Assembly: GCF_000020945.1 (NCBI RefSeq)
Contig: NC_011295.1
Location: 992,001 to 1,056,000 of the forward strand
Source of the DNA: Coprothermobacter proteolyticus DSM 5265
GTDB taxonomy: Bacteria; Coprothermobacterota; Coprothermobacteria; Coprothermobacterales; Coprothermobacteraceae
Reading direction: 5' to 3'
Length of the DNA stretch: 64,000 bases
The notes beneath the pieces were generated by a model. The model ran no database searches and was not told the origin of the DNA. It saw nothing but the letters and a program-made list of their open reading frames with translations. This document shows, piece after piece, positions 8,128 to 17,374 of this stretch. A program made the position numbers and the translations under genes. Every line of letters begins with the position of its first letter. Position 1 is the first letter of the stretch.

Positions 8128-9330
8128 ATGAAGTCTAGAAGAACAATCATTGTCGTGATTTTGCTGGTTGCAATTGCCGTAACGTTAACAGTAGGCATCA
8201 TTTTGCACCAGAGCAAGAACGTTGTCACTGCTCAAGACCAAGAGAAAATCCTTAGCTCTTTGAAAGGGAATCTAACAGCAACGGTACCCATCAATGCTGT
8301 TACTGACCCAGACAAATCGGTGGTCCTAAAGGTAAGAGATGTTCTCTCCGAAGGAACTTCAACATCCTCTCTGGAAGAACTCACTGGCAGCCTAACAGTG
8401 GATGACATCTTGAATGGTCACCTGTATTTCTACAGCGCTATGATCACACCTTCAGCTGACAAAACCAGCCTGCAGAAAGAACTATCCAGCATGACTCTGA
8501 AAACACTTAAAGAGCCTACCTCAGCTGACAAAAACACATTGATGGCTTACTTAGTGGCACAAGAACGCCTGAGCAACCTTTATTACGCAATGCAGATACC
8601 CTACCCTTCAGACGTGTTGCAGTTCCTAAGTACGGCAACTGCTTCCACCGACATTCAGACCGCAGCAAGCGCTGTTGCAGTCATAAAAGCATATAACCAA
8701 GTGGTTGACATTTATGAAGAAGTCCTAGAAGGTATGGCAAAGCCAGGTGAAGCACTAGAAAAGATGGCCCAAACTGCAAGCAAAACCATCGCGTCACTTA
8801 CCGATACTTACCCGCCTTCAGCTAACACCACAGAGTTGCAGACTTCCATGCAGAATGAGATCATTAGCGACCCTTCAAAAGCCGTAAACATTCCTTGGCT
8901 TTTTAAGGCTGAACGGCAGTTTGTTTCCACAAACTTACATAGCGGCGGCAATATTTCCACTCTTCAGAAGATATTAGTAGCCGCAAAGTTCGATGCGGAT
9001 GCTGAACTATCCAAAGAGCTGGGAGATATGAGTGTCTTTACTGACCTTTCTTACACTGACCAAAATAGCGCGACGGTTTTAGTCACACTGAACGAACGAG
9101 ACTTAACTACCTTTGTTGAAAAGGTTCGCTCCGATATAGAGTCTTTAGCAAACGTGTCAAAAGACACACCTGTTTCTTCTATATCACATGATCTGTCTTT
9201 AAGATACATGAATGACATGGACACAATTACATCGAGCACAGGTTATGCGAACGCGATGACAGATCTCATGGTAATGATGGAAAACGCCCGTAAATGGAAT
9301 ACACTAATGGAGTGGTTAAGCAGTTTGTAA
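8128..9330 (+). CDS. Membrane-anchored protein of unknown function
   Basis: I do not recognise this 400-residue protein. It has a basic N-terminus followed by one strong hydrophobic helix (residues 7-27), probably an uncleaved anchor, and an extracytoplasmic part rich in Ser, Thr, Leu and Ala that is predicted mainly helical. There are no cysteines or obvious catalytic motifs. It has an excellent ribosome site (GGGAGGT, five bases before ATG) and ends the topB operon, just before a terminator. Confidence 0.6.
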   Translation: MKSRRTIIVVILLVAIAVTLTVGIILHQSKNVVTAQDQEKILSSLKGNLTATVPINAVTDPDKSVVLKVRDVLSEGTSTSSLEELTGSLTVDDILNGHLYFYSAMITPSADKTSLQKELSSMTLKTLKEPTSADKNTLMAYLVAQERLSNLYYAMQIPYPSDVLQFLSTATASTDIQTAASAVAVIKAYNQVVDIYEEVLEGMAKPGEALEKMAQTASKTIASLTDTYPPSANTTELQTSMQNEIISDPSKAVNIPWLFKAERQFVSTNLHSGGNISTLQKILVAAKFDADAELSKELGDMSVFTDLSYTDQNSATVLVTLNERDLTTFVEKVRSDIESLANVSKDTPVSSISHDLSLRYMNDMDTITSSTGYANAMTDLMVMMENARKWNTLMEWLSSL

Positions 9331-9370
9331 TAATAGTAGAAGTTTCTTACTCTAACAAGCCAACCAACAA

Positions 9371-9406
9371 AAAAGGAGCCGCCAAAAAAAGTCGGCTCCT
9401 TTTTTA
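9371..9406. terminator. Bidirectional intrinsic terminator
   Basis: GGAGCCG (9376-9382) pairs with CGGCTCC (9394-9400), flanked by A5 on the left and T6 on the right. It serves the plus-strand gene ending at 9330 and the minus-strand ABC operon ending at 9423. Confidence 0.9.
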
Positions 9407-9422
9407 CAAACTTGGTCACCCC

Positions 9423-11390
9423 TTACATGGCTTCGTCAACTAAAGCACCCATGAATTGGCTCATATAAAGGTTGTAATAGAACCCTTTCTTTTCCATGAG
9501 CTGTTTGTGATTACCTTGCTCCACTATCCTGCCATGATCCATAACCACAATGTTATCAGCCTCTCTAATAGTCGATAGTCTATGTGCAATGACAAAGCTG
9601 GTACGTCCTTTCATCAGGTTCTGCATAGCTTTCTGAATGAGCATTTCAGTTCTGGTGTCCACAGAGCTTGTAGCTTCATCCAAAATTAGAATTTTAGGAT
9701 CAGCTAAGAAGGCTCTTGCAATGGTTATGAGCTGCCTCTGCCCCTGAGAAATATTTGTAGCATCACCCGTTAGAACCGTATCATAACCATCAGGCAATGT
9801 CCTAACAAAATGGTCCACGTACGCCGCTTTTGCTGCAGCAATTATCTCTTCTTCGGTTGCATTCTCTTTGCCATAGGCAATGTTATCCCTTATGGTGCCA
9901 CTGAACAGCCACGTATCCTGGAGCACCATGCCAAAAATCTTGCGCAAGTCCCTTCGACGCATTTGCTTTATGTCCACCCCATCAATGGTGATCCTCCCAC
10001 TATTAACGTCATAGAATCTCATGAGAAGGTTCACCAATGTGGTCTTTCCAGCTCCGGTGGGCCCAACAATGGCTATCATATCTCCTGCTGGAACATCCAA
10101 ATTGAAGTCTTCAATCAATGGAACATTTGGATCATAGCTAAAATAGACGTGCTCGAAACGTACATTACCCTTTACGTCCTCTAAAACCACTGGATTGTCC
10201 ACATCAGGCACTTCTTCCTCCTCATCAAGTAGTTCAAAAACCCTTTCGGCTGAAGCTACTGTGGATTGAAGCACATTCATAATACTGGCAACTTGCACTA
10301 TGGGCTGAGTAAACTGTCTGGAGTACTGTATGAATGCTTGTACGTCACCCAAAGAGATTACTCCGTTTGCGACGTTAACTCCGCCCAAGACTGCAATAGC
10401 TACGTAGTTCAGGTTATTAACAAAGTTGATCACAGGATGAATCAAACCTGATATGAATTGCGCTTTAAAACTTGATTCATATAGTTTTTCATTCTGCTGA
10501 CGAAACCTTTCAAGAACATCTTTTTCTCGGTTAAAAGCTTTGACAAGGTTATGACCCGTAAACATTTCTTCCACATGAGCGTTAACTGCACCCGTACTAT
10601 TCCATTGTCTAATGAATTGTTTCTGAGACTGTCGAGCAATTAGAAGCGTTATTACTAGCGATACAGGTATGACTGCCAAAGATATCCAAGAAAGCAATGT
10701 ACTGATCTTGAACATCATAATAAGTACTCCTATTACGGTAACAATGGAGCTTAGCATTTGGGTTATTGTTTGCTGAAGCGTATGTGCAATGTTATCTACA
10801 TCGTTGGTAACTCTACTTAGGATGTCTCCATGAGGATGACTGTCATAGTATTTGAGCGGTAGCCTTTGTAGTTTTTGGTCCACATCGCGACGTAGCCTAT
10901 AAACTGTACGTTGAGAGACGCCAGCCATAATGTACTGCTGAAGCCATTGAAAGAGAGCAGCTAAAAGGTAAATCACAGCCAGGGTAAGCAAAATCTTACC
11001 GATGGCTGCGAAATCTACACCAGCACCTGGAACCAAATCCATGTTGGATATCATTTCAGCGAACTGATCTTGGCCACGAGCCTTAAGCATGGCAATTACT
11101 TGATCTTTGGTTACTCCAGCAGGAAGTTGTTTGCTTATGATCCCTTTGAACAACTCATTGGTGGCATTGCCGAGAATCCTTGGAGCATAAACGGTAAAAA
11201 CCACACTGGTTATGGTCAATATAACTACGATAATAAGTCTAATCATTTCGGGCTTAAAGTAGGCTAGTAAACGCTTAACTGTACCTGAAAAGTCCTTAGG
11301 CTTTTCTCCAGGCATCATACCACGCCTACCGCCTTGGCCCATCATACCGCGCGGTTGTGTGTCACTTGTAGGACGTTTTTCGTCGCTCAT
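9423..11390 (-). CDS. ABC exporter half-transporter, TM288-like
   Basis: This 655-residue fused permease-ATPase has a Gly/Met-rich N-terminal tail, six membrane helices, and a C-terminal ATPase with Walker A GPTGAGKTTL, signature ISQGQRQL and Walker B ILILDEATSSVD, which keeps the catalytic Glu. The SQGQ form of the signature is typical of the TM288 side of heterodimeric multidrug exporters. Its gene overlaps the partner (11387-13126) by four bases (ATGA), so both are made together. It should form the consensus ATP site of the heterodimer with its partner's signature. Likely substrates are lipophilic compounds, but none can be assigned. Confidence 0.88.
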   Translation of the reverse strand: MSDEKRPTSDTQPRGMMGQGGRRGMMPGEKPKDFSGTVKRLLAYFKPEMIRLIIVVILTITSVVFTVYAPRILGNATNELFKGIISKQLPAGVTKDQVIAMLKARGQDQFAEMISNMDLVPGAGVDFAAIGKILLTLAVIYLLAALFQWLQQYIMAGVSQRTVYRLRRDVDQKLQRLPLKYYDSHPHGDILSRVTNDVDNIAHTLQQTITQMLSSIVTVIGVLIMMFKISTLLSWISLAVIPVSLVITLLIARQSQKQFIRQWNSTGAVNAHVEEMFTGHNLVKAFNREKDVLERFRQQNEKLYESSFKAQFISGLIHPVINFVNNLNYVAIAVLGGVNVANGVISLGDVQAFIQYSRQFTQPIVQVASIMNVLQSTVASAERVFELLDEEEEVPDVDNPVVLEDVKGNVRFEHVYFSYDPNVPLIEDFNLDVPAGDMIAIVGPTGAGKTTLVNLLMRFYDVNSGRITIDGVDIKQMRRRDLRKIFGMVLQDTWLFSGTIRDNIAYGKENATEEEIIAAAKAAYVDHFVRTLPDGYDTVLTGDATNISQGQRQLITIARAFLADPKILILDEATSSVDTRTEMLIQKAMQNLMKGRTSFVIAHRLSTIREADNIVVMDHGRIVEQGNHKQLMEKKGFYYNLYMSQFMGALVDEAM

Positions 11391-13126
11391 GCTATTTCCT
11401 CCTTTGAAAGCTGTGAGTAAACAATTTCCTGGTATACCCTACAGGTCTTTAACAGTTCATCATGGGTTCCAATACCAGCGATGGTACCATCGTCGTTTAG
11501 GACAACAATCTTATCGGCATCCATGATACTGCTCACCCTCTGGGCAACTATTATCACTGTGGCATCTTTGAGTTCTTCTCGAAGAGCTGAACGGACTAGC
11601 GATTCGGTTTTGAAGTCTAAAGCGGAGAAACAATCATCAAATACATAAACGTCGGCTTTTTTAACCAAAGCTCTGGCAATGGAGAGCCTTTGACGTTGAC
11701 CGCCGGAAACGTTGGCACCAGCTTGATCAATGAAAGCTTGAAGCTGGCCAGGCATGTCCATGACGAATTCCTTAGCCTGAGCTATTTCCAAAGCATGCCA
11801 AAGCTCCTCGGTAGTTGCGTTTTCATTTCCCCATTTTAGGTTCTCTTCGACAGTACCTCTAAATAGGAAAGCTTTTTGTGGAACCAAGGATATTCTTGCT
11901 CGTAGGTCTTCCACAGGTATGTCGCGTATGTCAACGCCATCTAGCAAGATCTGACCATCAGTAACATCGTAAAAACGCGGAATCAAGTTGACTAGGGTAC
12001 TCTTACCAGCACCCGTACTTCCAACAATCGCAGTAAACTGACCTGGCTCTGCACTGAAACTTATATCCCTCAACACCGGTCTCTCTGCCCCTGGGTAGCG
12101 AAACTCCACGTCTTTGAACTCCAGTAGACCTTTGGAAAGTGGAACTTGGCTCACCTTCACATCTGGACCAGACTCAATAGAAGGGTTAGTTTCAAGCACA
12201 GACAGTATTCTTTCAGCGGAAGCCTCGGCACGTGGCACCATGATAAACATTCCCATGGCGACCATCACAGAAATCACGATTTGCATGACGTATGTCAGAA
12301 AAGCGGTCAAGTTGCCAATGGGCATAGCTCCGCTGTCAATGCGTATGCTACCGAACCAGACTATGGCAACCATGGCCAAATTCATGATGGCCATTAATGA
12401 TGGAATACCAAAAGCCATCAATCGGTTCACCTTTAATGTGGTCTGCATAAGGTCCTTATTTGCCTGATCAAACCGCCTCGCTTCGTAATCGTCTTTGACA
12501 AATGCCCGTATGACTCGTACACCCATGAGCTTTTCACGAAGTACTTGGTTAACACGATCTATTTTCTTCTGCACTGACCTAAAAAGAGGAGTAGCTATCC
12601 ATAGCATTATGCCGACTACAGCTCCCATCAGCGGAACAATGATAAGTATTGAATAAGAAAGTACTACGTCTTGCCTCAGAGCCATTATGATACTTCCAGC
12701 AGCCATAATCGGTGCAGTCACAATCATTGTGAGCCCGATCTGGACCATCATTTGAATTTGATGTACGTCGTTAGTATTCCGGGTTATGAGCGTTGGCACC
12801 CCGAATTTCTCTAGCTCAGCCTGTGAAAAACTTAAAACCTTTTCAAAAACTGCATTCCTTAAGTCACGGCCAAAACTCATAGCAGTTTTAGATGCAAAAT
12901 AAGTGGATATAACGGATACAATGATGACCAAGAATGTTGCTGCCAGCATTAATCCTCCTGTTTTCCATATGTAGTCCACATCCCCTTTAACAACGCCATT
13001 GTTTATAATGTCAGCATTTAAGTTTGGTAAATACAGGTTCATGACTGCTTGAAACGTAAGTAACAACACCACTAGCAGAACATATTTCCAATAGGGTTTC
13101 AAATACTCACTGAGCAGTTTTATCAT
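11387..13126 (-). CDS. ABC exporter half-transporter, TM287-like with degenerate Walker B
   Basis: This 579-residue exporter subunit has six membrane helices, Walker A GSTGAGKSTL, signature VSGGQRQRLSIARAL and Walker B VYVFDDCFSALD. The residue after the Walker B Asp is Asp, not the catalytic Glu, which marks the non-hydrolysing site of heterodimeric exporters such as TM287/288. I start it at ATG 13126 because GGAGG ends 11 bases upstream; a GTG at 13138 is in frame but lies within that ribosome site. It begins inside the 3' end of the MarR gene and overlaps the partner gene. Confidence 0.87.
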   Translation of the reverse strand: MIKLLSEYLKPYWKYVLLVVLLLTFQAVMNLYLPNLNADIINNGVVKGDVDYIWKTGGLMLAATFLVIIVSVISTYFASKTAMSFGRDLRNAVFEKVLSFSQAELEKFGVPTLITRNTNDVHQIQMMVQIGLTMIVTAPIMAAGSIIMALRQDVVLSYSILIIVPLMGAVVGIMLWIATPLFRSVQKKIDRVNQVLREKLMGVRVIRAFVKDDYEARRFDQANKDLMQTTLKVNRLMAFGIPSLMAIMNLAMVAIVWFGSIRIDSGAMPIGNLTAFLTYVMQIVISVMVAMGMFIMVPRAEASAERILSVLETNPSIESGPDVKVSQVPLSKGLLEFKDVEFRYPGAERPVLRDISFSAEPGQFTAIVGSTGAGKSTLVNLIPRFYDVTDGQILLDGVDIRDIPVEDLRARISLVPQKAFLFRGTVEENLKWGNENATTEELWHALEIAQAKEFVMDMPGQLQAFIDQAGANVSGGQRQRLSIARALVKKADVYVFDDCFSALDFKTESLVRSALREELKDATVIIVAQRVSSIMDADKIVVLNDDGTIAGIGTHDELLKTCRVYQEIVYSQLSKEEIA

Positions 13127-13637
13127 CTTTACTTGCACCTCCTAAATTGTTCAAGTGCCGCATCATGTTTTCAGTTATCTTGCTAAGCAGATCTATCAAA
13201 ACTTGTTTTTTCTCATCATCCAATCCTTCCAAGCTCACTTCACAGATTTCAGAGAAGATTTTATCGACATTTTCAGCTGCATTGACACCCTTTTCTGTGA
13301 GCTGGAGGCGCACAAACCGCTGATCTACCGAGTCAATCTTTTTTTCAACAAAACCAGCTTTTTCAAGACTTTTTAACATGTTAGCCACGGTGGGAGGAGC
13401 CACATGCAAACAATCAGCCAACTCTCGCTGACTTATTCCTGGCTTACGTGCAATAGCAGATACCGCCACGGCTTGTCCCGGGAAAAAGCCCTTCTGGGCT
13501 GTCATTCTAAAAACAAGCTGACCGTGAACTCTTATCAGTCTGAACAGGGCTCTGAAAACCTCCATAGAAGCGCTGTCTGTGCAAGCTAACAGCTCATTAG
13601 TCGACTTAGATGTCAAGTCGTTATTATCTTCCAACAC
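13107..13637 (-). CDS. MarR-family transcriptional regulator
   Basis: The 176-residue protein has the MarR winged-helix layout: a helical dimerisation N-terminus, GISQRELADCLHVAPPTVANMLKSLEKAGFVEKK as recognition helices, and a wing with D-Q-R-F-V-R (DSVDQRFVRLQLTEKG). The start is GTG 13637, seven bases after GGAGG. It leads the ABC exporter operon and probably represses it, since a palindrome overlaps its promoter. Ligands are unknown; by analogy these are small hydrophobic or phenolic compounds exported by the pump. Confidence 0.87.
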   Translation of the reverse strand: MLEDNNDLTSKSTNELLACTDSASMEVFRALFRLIRVHGQLVFRMTAQKGFFPGQAVAVSAIARKPGISQRELADCLHVAPPTVANMLKSLEKAGFVEKKIDSVDQRFVRLQLTEKGVNAAENVDKIFSEICEVSLEGLDDEKKQVLIDLLSKITENMMRHLNNLGGASKDDKTAQ

Positions 13638-13654
13638 TTTCCAACCTCCTTTTC

Positions 13655-13704
13655 GTATAAAATATGCCTTTATTAGTTAGCAAGCTAATAATTAGGTTGC
13701 TAAC
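13655..13704 (-). promoter_or_regulatory. MarR promoter with overlapping palindromic operator
   Basis: GTTAGCAA (13676-13683) and TTGCTAAC (13697-13704) are perfect 8-base arms around a 13-base centre. A nested TTAGC-AA-GCTAA overlaps the left arm. On the minus strand the left arm supplies a -35 (TTGCTA, 13683-13678), with TTATAC (13660-13655) 17 bases downstream. A dimer bound here would block RNA polymerase, giving autoregulation. Confidence 0.6.
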
Positions 13705-13852
13705 GTACGCCAAAGAATTATACATTAGCGTGGTCACGTAATCAAACACGCTACTTAAACAGCTCTTAAAACAGTTGGGATTACTTGAGGCTGTCCAACT
13801 TGATCTACGCCCATATGTTTCAGAGACGCGGTAATGATAATATGTTATTAAC

Positions 13853-15100
13853 ATGACTGAGTCGTTCAAAAGGACACGTAGCATTACTGTTGCTGCCGGA
13901 TTATCGGCTTATTTCTTTGTGTTCTTCGTACGGACTGCGTTAACCGTAGTTCAACCTGATTTGCAGTCTAGTTTTGGCTTGACTGCTTCTCAGTTTTCTC
14001 TCCTAGCCTCTTTGTACTTCTACACATATGCACTCATGCAAGTTCCTGCTGGTGTACTCATAGACTATTGGGGACCAAGAAAGTCTATTTCCTTGGCAAT
14101 GATTTTAGCTTCCGTCGGATCTTGGATTTTTGCTTCTGCACCCAGTTTCTTGGTCTTGCTATGGGGTAGGTTTATTTCCGCCCTTGGAGTGTCGCCCGTC
14201 TACATAGCCGTTCTAAAACTAAACAGTTCATGGTTCTTACCTGTGGAATTCATAGCACTAACAGGCATTACTACTTTCATAGGCAACTTGGGAGCGCTGG
14301 TTTCTTCAGGTCCTCTGGCAGTACTTGTTTCCAAGGTAGGTTGGAGGAACTCCTTCTATGCTGTGGGCGTGATAACAGCCATCATAAGCGTGGCAGCTTT
14401 TTTCCTTATTAAAGACAAACCTTCATTAGTTGGTTTTGAAGACTTAAAAGAAGAGACACAGCTTACTTGGAAAGAGACCTTGGAAGGCCTAAAAAAGGTT
14501 CTGCGAAACCGCCAAATTTGGTTTCCAACACTCATTTATTTCTTTTCTTTGGCGCCCATAATGACATTGCAGGCAGCTTGGGGTGTGCCCATGGTCCAAA
14601 ACTTGGCACACGCAGGCAAGATAAGCGCAAGCTATTCTGTAATGCTAATAGCGATTGGGTTCATGACCGCCGCTCTGCTTTCAGGCTTGTTGACAGCTAG
14701 AATGGGTGAATTCAAGTTCGCGAAAATCTTTTTAGGAATGAACATGATATTAATGTTTTCATTACTCACCGCCAGCATGTGGCCTTTTTGGTGCTATCCC
14801 CTATGGTTTTTCTTATCGGGATTCACTTCTGCTGGTTACATGCCCGTATGGAATTGGGGTAAGGAAATAGCCGGTACCAAGTTCTCTGGTATAGGTATGG
14901 CCTTAGTAAACGGAGGCGGCTTCTTAGGAGCAGCTTTTGGCCAGCTCTTTTATGGTGTTGTCCTTGATCTGCTAGCGTGGGAACAACAACCCGTATTAGC
15001 TTTCAATATGAGCAATTTGCTGCTGGCACTTTCATCGGTTCTGGCTTTTATGTCGCTTGTCCTGTTTGAAAGTGCTCAACGTTCAAAAAGGAGGCTATAG
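13853..15100 (+). CDS. MFS transporter
   Basis: This 415-residue protein has 12 predicted membrane helices. The loop between helices 2 and 3 reads GVLIDYWGPRKSISL, a good match to the major facilitator G-x-x-x-D-x-x-G-x-R motif, and the sixth-seventh helix loop is charged (KDKPSLVGFEDLKEETQ). It looks most like general anion or organophosphate type MFS proteins, but I cannot name a substrate. TATGTT lies six bases before the ATG with no ribosome site, so the mRNA may be leaderless. It is divergent from the marR-ABC operon across a 215-base spacer that holds the MarR operator, so it might share that control. Confidence 0.8.
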   Translation: MTESFKRTRSITVAAGLSAYFFVFFVRTALTVVQPDLQSSFGLTASQFSLLASLYFYTYALMQVPAGVLIDYWGPRKSISLAMILASVGSWIFASAPSFLVLLWGRFISALGVSPVYIAVLKLNSSWFLPVEFIALTGITTFIGNLGALVSSGPLAVLVSKVGWRNSFYAVGVITAIISVAAFFLIKDKPSLVGFEDLKEETQLTWKETLEGLKKVLRNRQIWFPTLIYFFSLAPIMTLQAAWGVPMVQNLAHAGKISASYSVMLIAIGFMTAALLSGLLTARMGEFKFAKIFLGMNMILMFSLLTASMWPFWCYPLWFFLSGFTSAGYMPVWNWGKEIAGTKFSGIGMALVNGGGFLGAAFGQLFYGVVLDLLAWEQQPVLAFNMSNLLLALSSVLAFMSLVLFESAQRSKRRL

Positions 15101-15109
15101 AATAGAATT

Positions 15110-15793
15110 ATGGCTGGTCCAAATCACATCGGATTCATAGTAGATGGAAACAGACGCTGGGCAAAAGAACATGGATTGCCCACGTTTCAAGGTCATGAAG
15201 TTGGTTTCAATAAGGTGCTCCTTGTAACTGACTGTTTGTTAAATACTGACGTCAAGCAAGTCACTTACTACCTTTTCAGCACAGAAAACTGGAAACGAAC
15301 ACAGGAAGAAGTTAGTTATTTGATGAACTTAGGAGTCAGAATGGTAGAAGCCATTCTGGAACCATGGGCCAAGAAAAACATAAGAGTGCGCCACATCGGC
15401 GAAAAGGATGGGCTTCCACTTAGTGTTCAAAAAGCTGTTCAAAGAATGGAAGAAAGAACCAAAAGTAACACTGGCCTCTTAGTGAATCTGGCCATAAACT
15501 ATGGCGGTAAGCTAGAAATAGTTCAGGCGGTAAACGCCTTATTGCAGCAAAAGGAAGGTTTACATCAGATCAGTGAAAAAGACATTGATGAACATTTGTA
15601 TAACCCTGATTCCAACCCAGTGGATGTGATTGTACGTACCAGCGGTGAACAGAGAATATCTAATTTCCTACTTTGGCAATCAGCATATGCCGAACTGATC
15701 TTCCTGAGTAAATACTGGCCTGACATAGAAGAAAGTGATGTGCATTATGTGCTCGAAGAGTTCAATAGGAGGCAAAGAAGGTTCGGCGCGTGA
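15110..15793 (+). CDS. uppS: Cis-prenyltransferase (undecaprenyl diphosphate synthase family)
   Basis: This 227-residue enzyme of the UppS family adds isoprene units in cis to make the polyprenyl carrier for cell-wall synthesis. Motifs are HIGFIVDGNRRWAKE (catalytic Asp), YLFSTENWKR, LAINYGG, and IVRTSGEQRISNFLLWQ with the diphosphate-binding Arg. The first motif has DGNRRWA where typical bacterial UppS has DGNGRWA. It starts nine bases after the MFS gene. TAGAAT lies six bases before ATG 15110, while an AAGGAGG is 15 bases away, too far for normal use. The gene overlaps parA by one base (TGATG). Confidence 0.85.
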   Translation: MAGPNHIGFIVDGNRRWAKEHGLPTFQGHEVGFNKVLLVTDCLLNTDVKQVTYYLFSTENWKRTQEEVSYLMNLGVRMVEAILEPWAKKNIRVRHIGEKDGLPLSVQKAVQRMEERTKSNTGLLVNLAINYGGKLEIVQAVNALLQQKEGLHQISEKDIDEHLYNPDSNPVDVIVRTSGEQRISNFLLWQSAYAELIFLSKYWPDIEESDVHYVLEEFNRRQRRFGA

Positions 15794-16557
15794 TGATTAT
15801 ATCCGTAGCTAACCAAAAAGGTGGAGTGGGCAAAACCACCACCGCATTGAACTTGGCTTTTGTTTATTCCCAAAACAGAAAAATTTTGCTGGTGGACATG
15901 GATGCACAAGGTAATGCCACCACTGGCTTAGGAGTAACAAAAAACGAACTCAAAACAACCACCTATGACGTTCTCATAAACGATGCGTCTCCCAGAGAAG
16001 CTGCTATGATGGTTCGAAAAAACCTCTACTTGCTTCCAGCAAACCTGGATCTAGCAGGTGCTGAGGTAGAGCTAGTAAACGTTTTGAGTAGAGAAACCAG
16101 GTTAAAGGGCGCACTGGAACCTTTAAAAGAAGACTTCGACATGATAATAATAGATACACCACCTTCTCTGGGACTATTAACGGTGAACGCGTTGGTTTCT
16201 TCTGATTGGGTATTGGTACCCATTCAGTGTGAATTTTTCGCTTTAGAAGGTGTGGGTCAGCTACTGAAGACGGTTAACCTCGTCAAGAAGTACTTAAATG
16301 CAAATCTGGATGTTTTGGGATTCTTGCTAACCATGTATGACAGGAGAACTAGACTGAGTCAGGAAGTAGAAGCTGAACTCAGAGCCTATTTTAAGGATAA
16401 AGTCTTCAAAACAGTTATACCGAGAAGTACTCGAGTGGCGGAAGCCCCAAGTTACGGCCAAAGCATTCTGGAATACGACAGGCGTTCTCCGGCAGCAAGA
16501 GCATATAATGACTTAGTAGAGGAGATAGAGGAGCGTGTCCAAAAACAAACTTGGTAA
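15793..16557 (+). CDS. parA: Chromosome-partitioning ATPase ParA/Soj
   Basis: This 254-residue Walker-type ATPase partners ParB in chromosome segregation. It has the deviant Walker A NQKGGVGKTTTALNLA, the switch LLVDMDAQGNATTGLG, and IIIDTPPSLGLLTVNAL. These are the chromosomal Soj/ParA signatures and there is no N-terminal DNA-binding extension. The start ATG 15793 overlaps the uppS stop; GTG 15790 is in frame directly before. parB follows with a 23-base overlap. Chromosomal parAB beside uppS is unusual, since it often lies near gidB/rsmG. Confidence 0.9.
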   Translation: MIISVANQKGGVGKTTTALNLAFVYSQNRKILLVDMDAQGNATTGLGVTKNELKTTTYDVLINDASPREAAMMVRKNLYLLPANLDLAGAEVELVNVLSRETRLKGALEPLKEDFDMIIIDTPPSLGLLTVNALVSSDWVLVPIQCEFFALEGVGQLLKTVNLVKKYLNANLDVLGFLLTMYDRRTRLSQEVEAELRAYFKDKVFKTVIPRSTRVAEAPSYGQSILEYDRRSPAARAYNDLVEEIEERVQKQTW

Positions 16558-17374
16558 GGGGCTAAATGCACTTCTTGGGGACAATTTACTGGGTGAAGAA
16601 ATACTCCAGCTGGATCCTAGCTTAATTACAACATCTCCATTCCAGCCCCGATCCGCGGTTGACGATGACGATATTGACGATTTAGCAGAATCTTTGAAGA
16701 AAACTGGTGTCCTGCAACCCATCTTGGTACGAGGTTCTGGGGACAAATACGAACTCATAGCAGGTGAAAGGCGCTGGAGAGCAGCCATAAAAGCCGGATT
16801 GGAAAAAGTCCCAGTTATAGTAAAGAACGTTGCCGATGAGCAAGCCATGATTATGGCCTTGGTTGAAAACCTTCAAAGAAAGGATCTCAATCCTATTGAG
16901 GTGGCGCGTGCTTGCAAGCAGATTATTGACAGTACTGGTATGACCCAAGAAGAACTAGCCGAAGTGCTGGGCATGAGCAGATCAAATTTTACAAACCTAC
17001 TAAGGCTTTTGGATCTGCCAGAAGAGGTTCAAACTCTCATACAAAAAGGCGACATCACAGTAGGACATGCTAAAGTTTTACTTAGTTTGAAAGACGGAGA
17101 TGAAACTCTTAAGCTAGCAAAAGTCGTGGCTCAAAGGAATTTATCAGTCAGAGAGCTGGAGCAACTTTGCAAAACTTCTAAGAAAGACAACACTTCCAAG
17201 AATAGTATGGACCCCCATGTAAAGAAGCTTAAGCAGGTTTTTGCCGAAATAAAGAGCATACCAGTTAAGGTGTCCAAGAATAAAAGTGGCTATTCTGTAA
17301 CCATTAGCTTTTCGAACCCTGATAAAGCTGTCCAGCTGGCTGAATATTTGAAGCAATGGGAAACGTTACAGTAG
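16535..17374 (+). CDS. parB: Chromosome-partitioning protein ParB/Spo0J
   Basis: The 279-residue protein opens with KLGKGLNALLGD, the ParA-stimulating tail of Spo0J proteins. The ParB N domain carries the CTP-binding block GERRWRAAIKAG and LVENLQRKDLNPIE. The helix-turn-helix follows (MTQEELAEVLGMSRSNFTNLLRLLDLP), and the last 80 residues are the dimerisation domain. Start GTG 16535 is preceded by GAGGAG and lies inside parA. I saw no perfect parS-like 16-mer in the window. Confidence 0.9.
   Translation: MSKNKLGKGLNALLGDNLLGEEILQLDPSLITTSPFQPRSAVDDDDIDDLAESLKKTGVLQPILVRGSGDKYELIAGERRWRAAIKAGLEKVPVIVKNVADEQAMIMALVENLQRKDLNPIEVARACKQIIDSTGMTQEELAEVLGMSRSNFTNLLRLLDLPEEVQTLIQKGDITVGHAKVLLSLKDGDETLKLAKVVAQRNLSVRELEQLCKTSKKDNTSKNSMDPHVKKLKQVFAEIKSIPVKVSKNKSGYSVTISFSNPDKAVQLAEYLKQWETLQ

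Noticed and set aside
15793-17374. parS site near parAB
   Set aside because: I looked for the TGTTTCACGTGAAACA-type 16-mer and saw none; partial matches were too weak.
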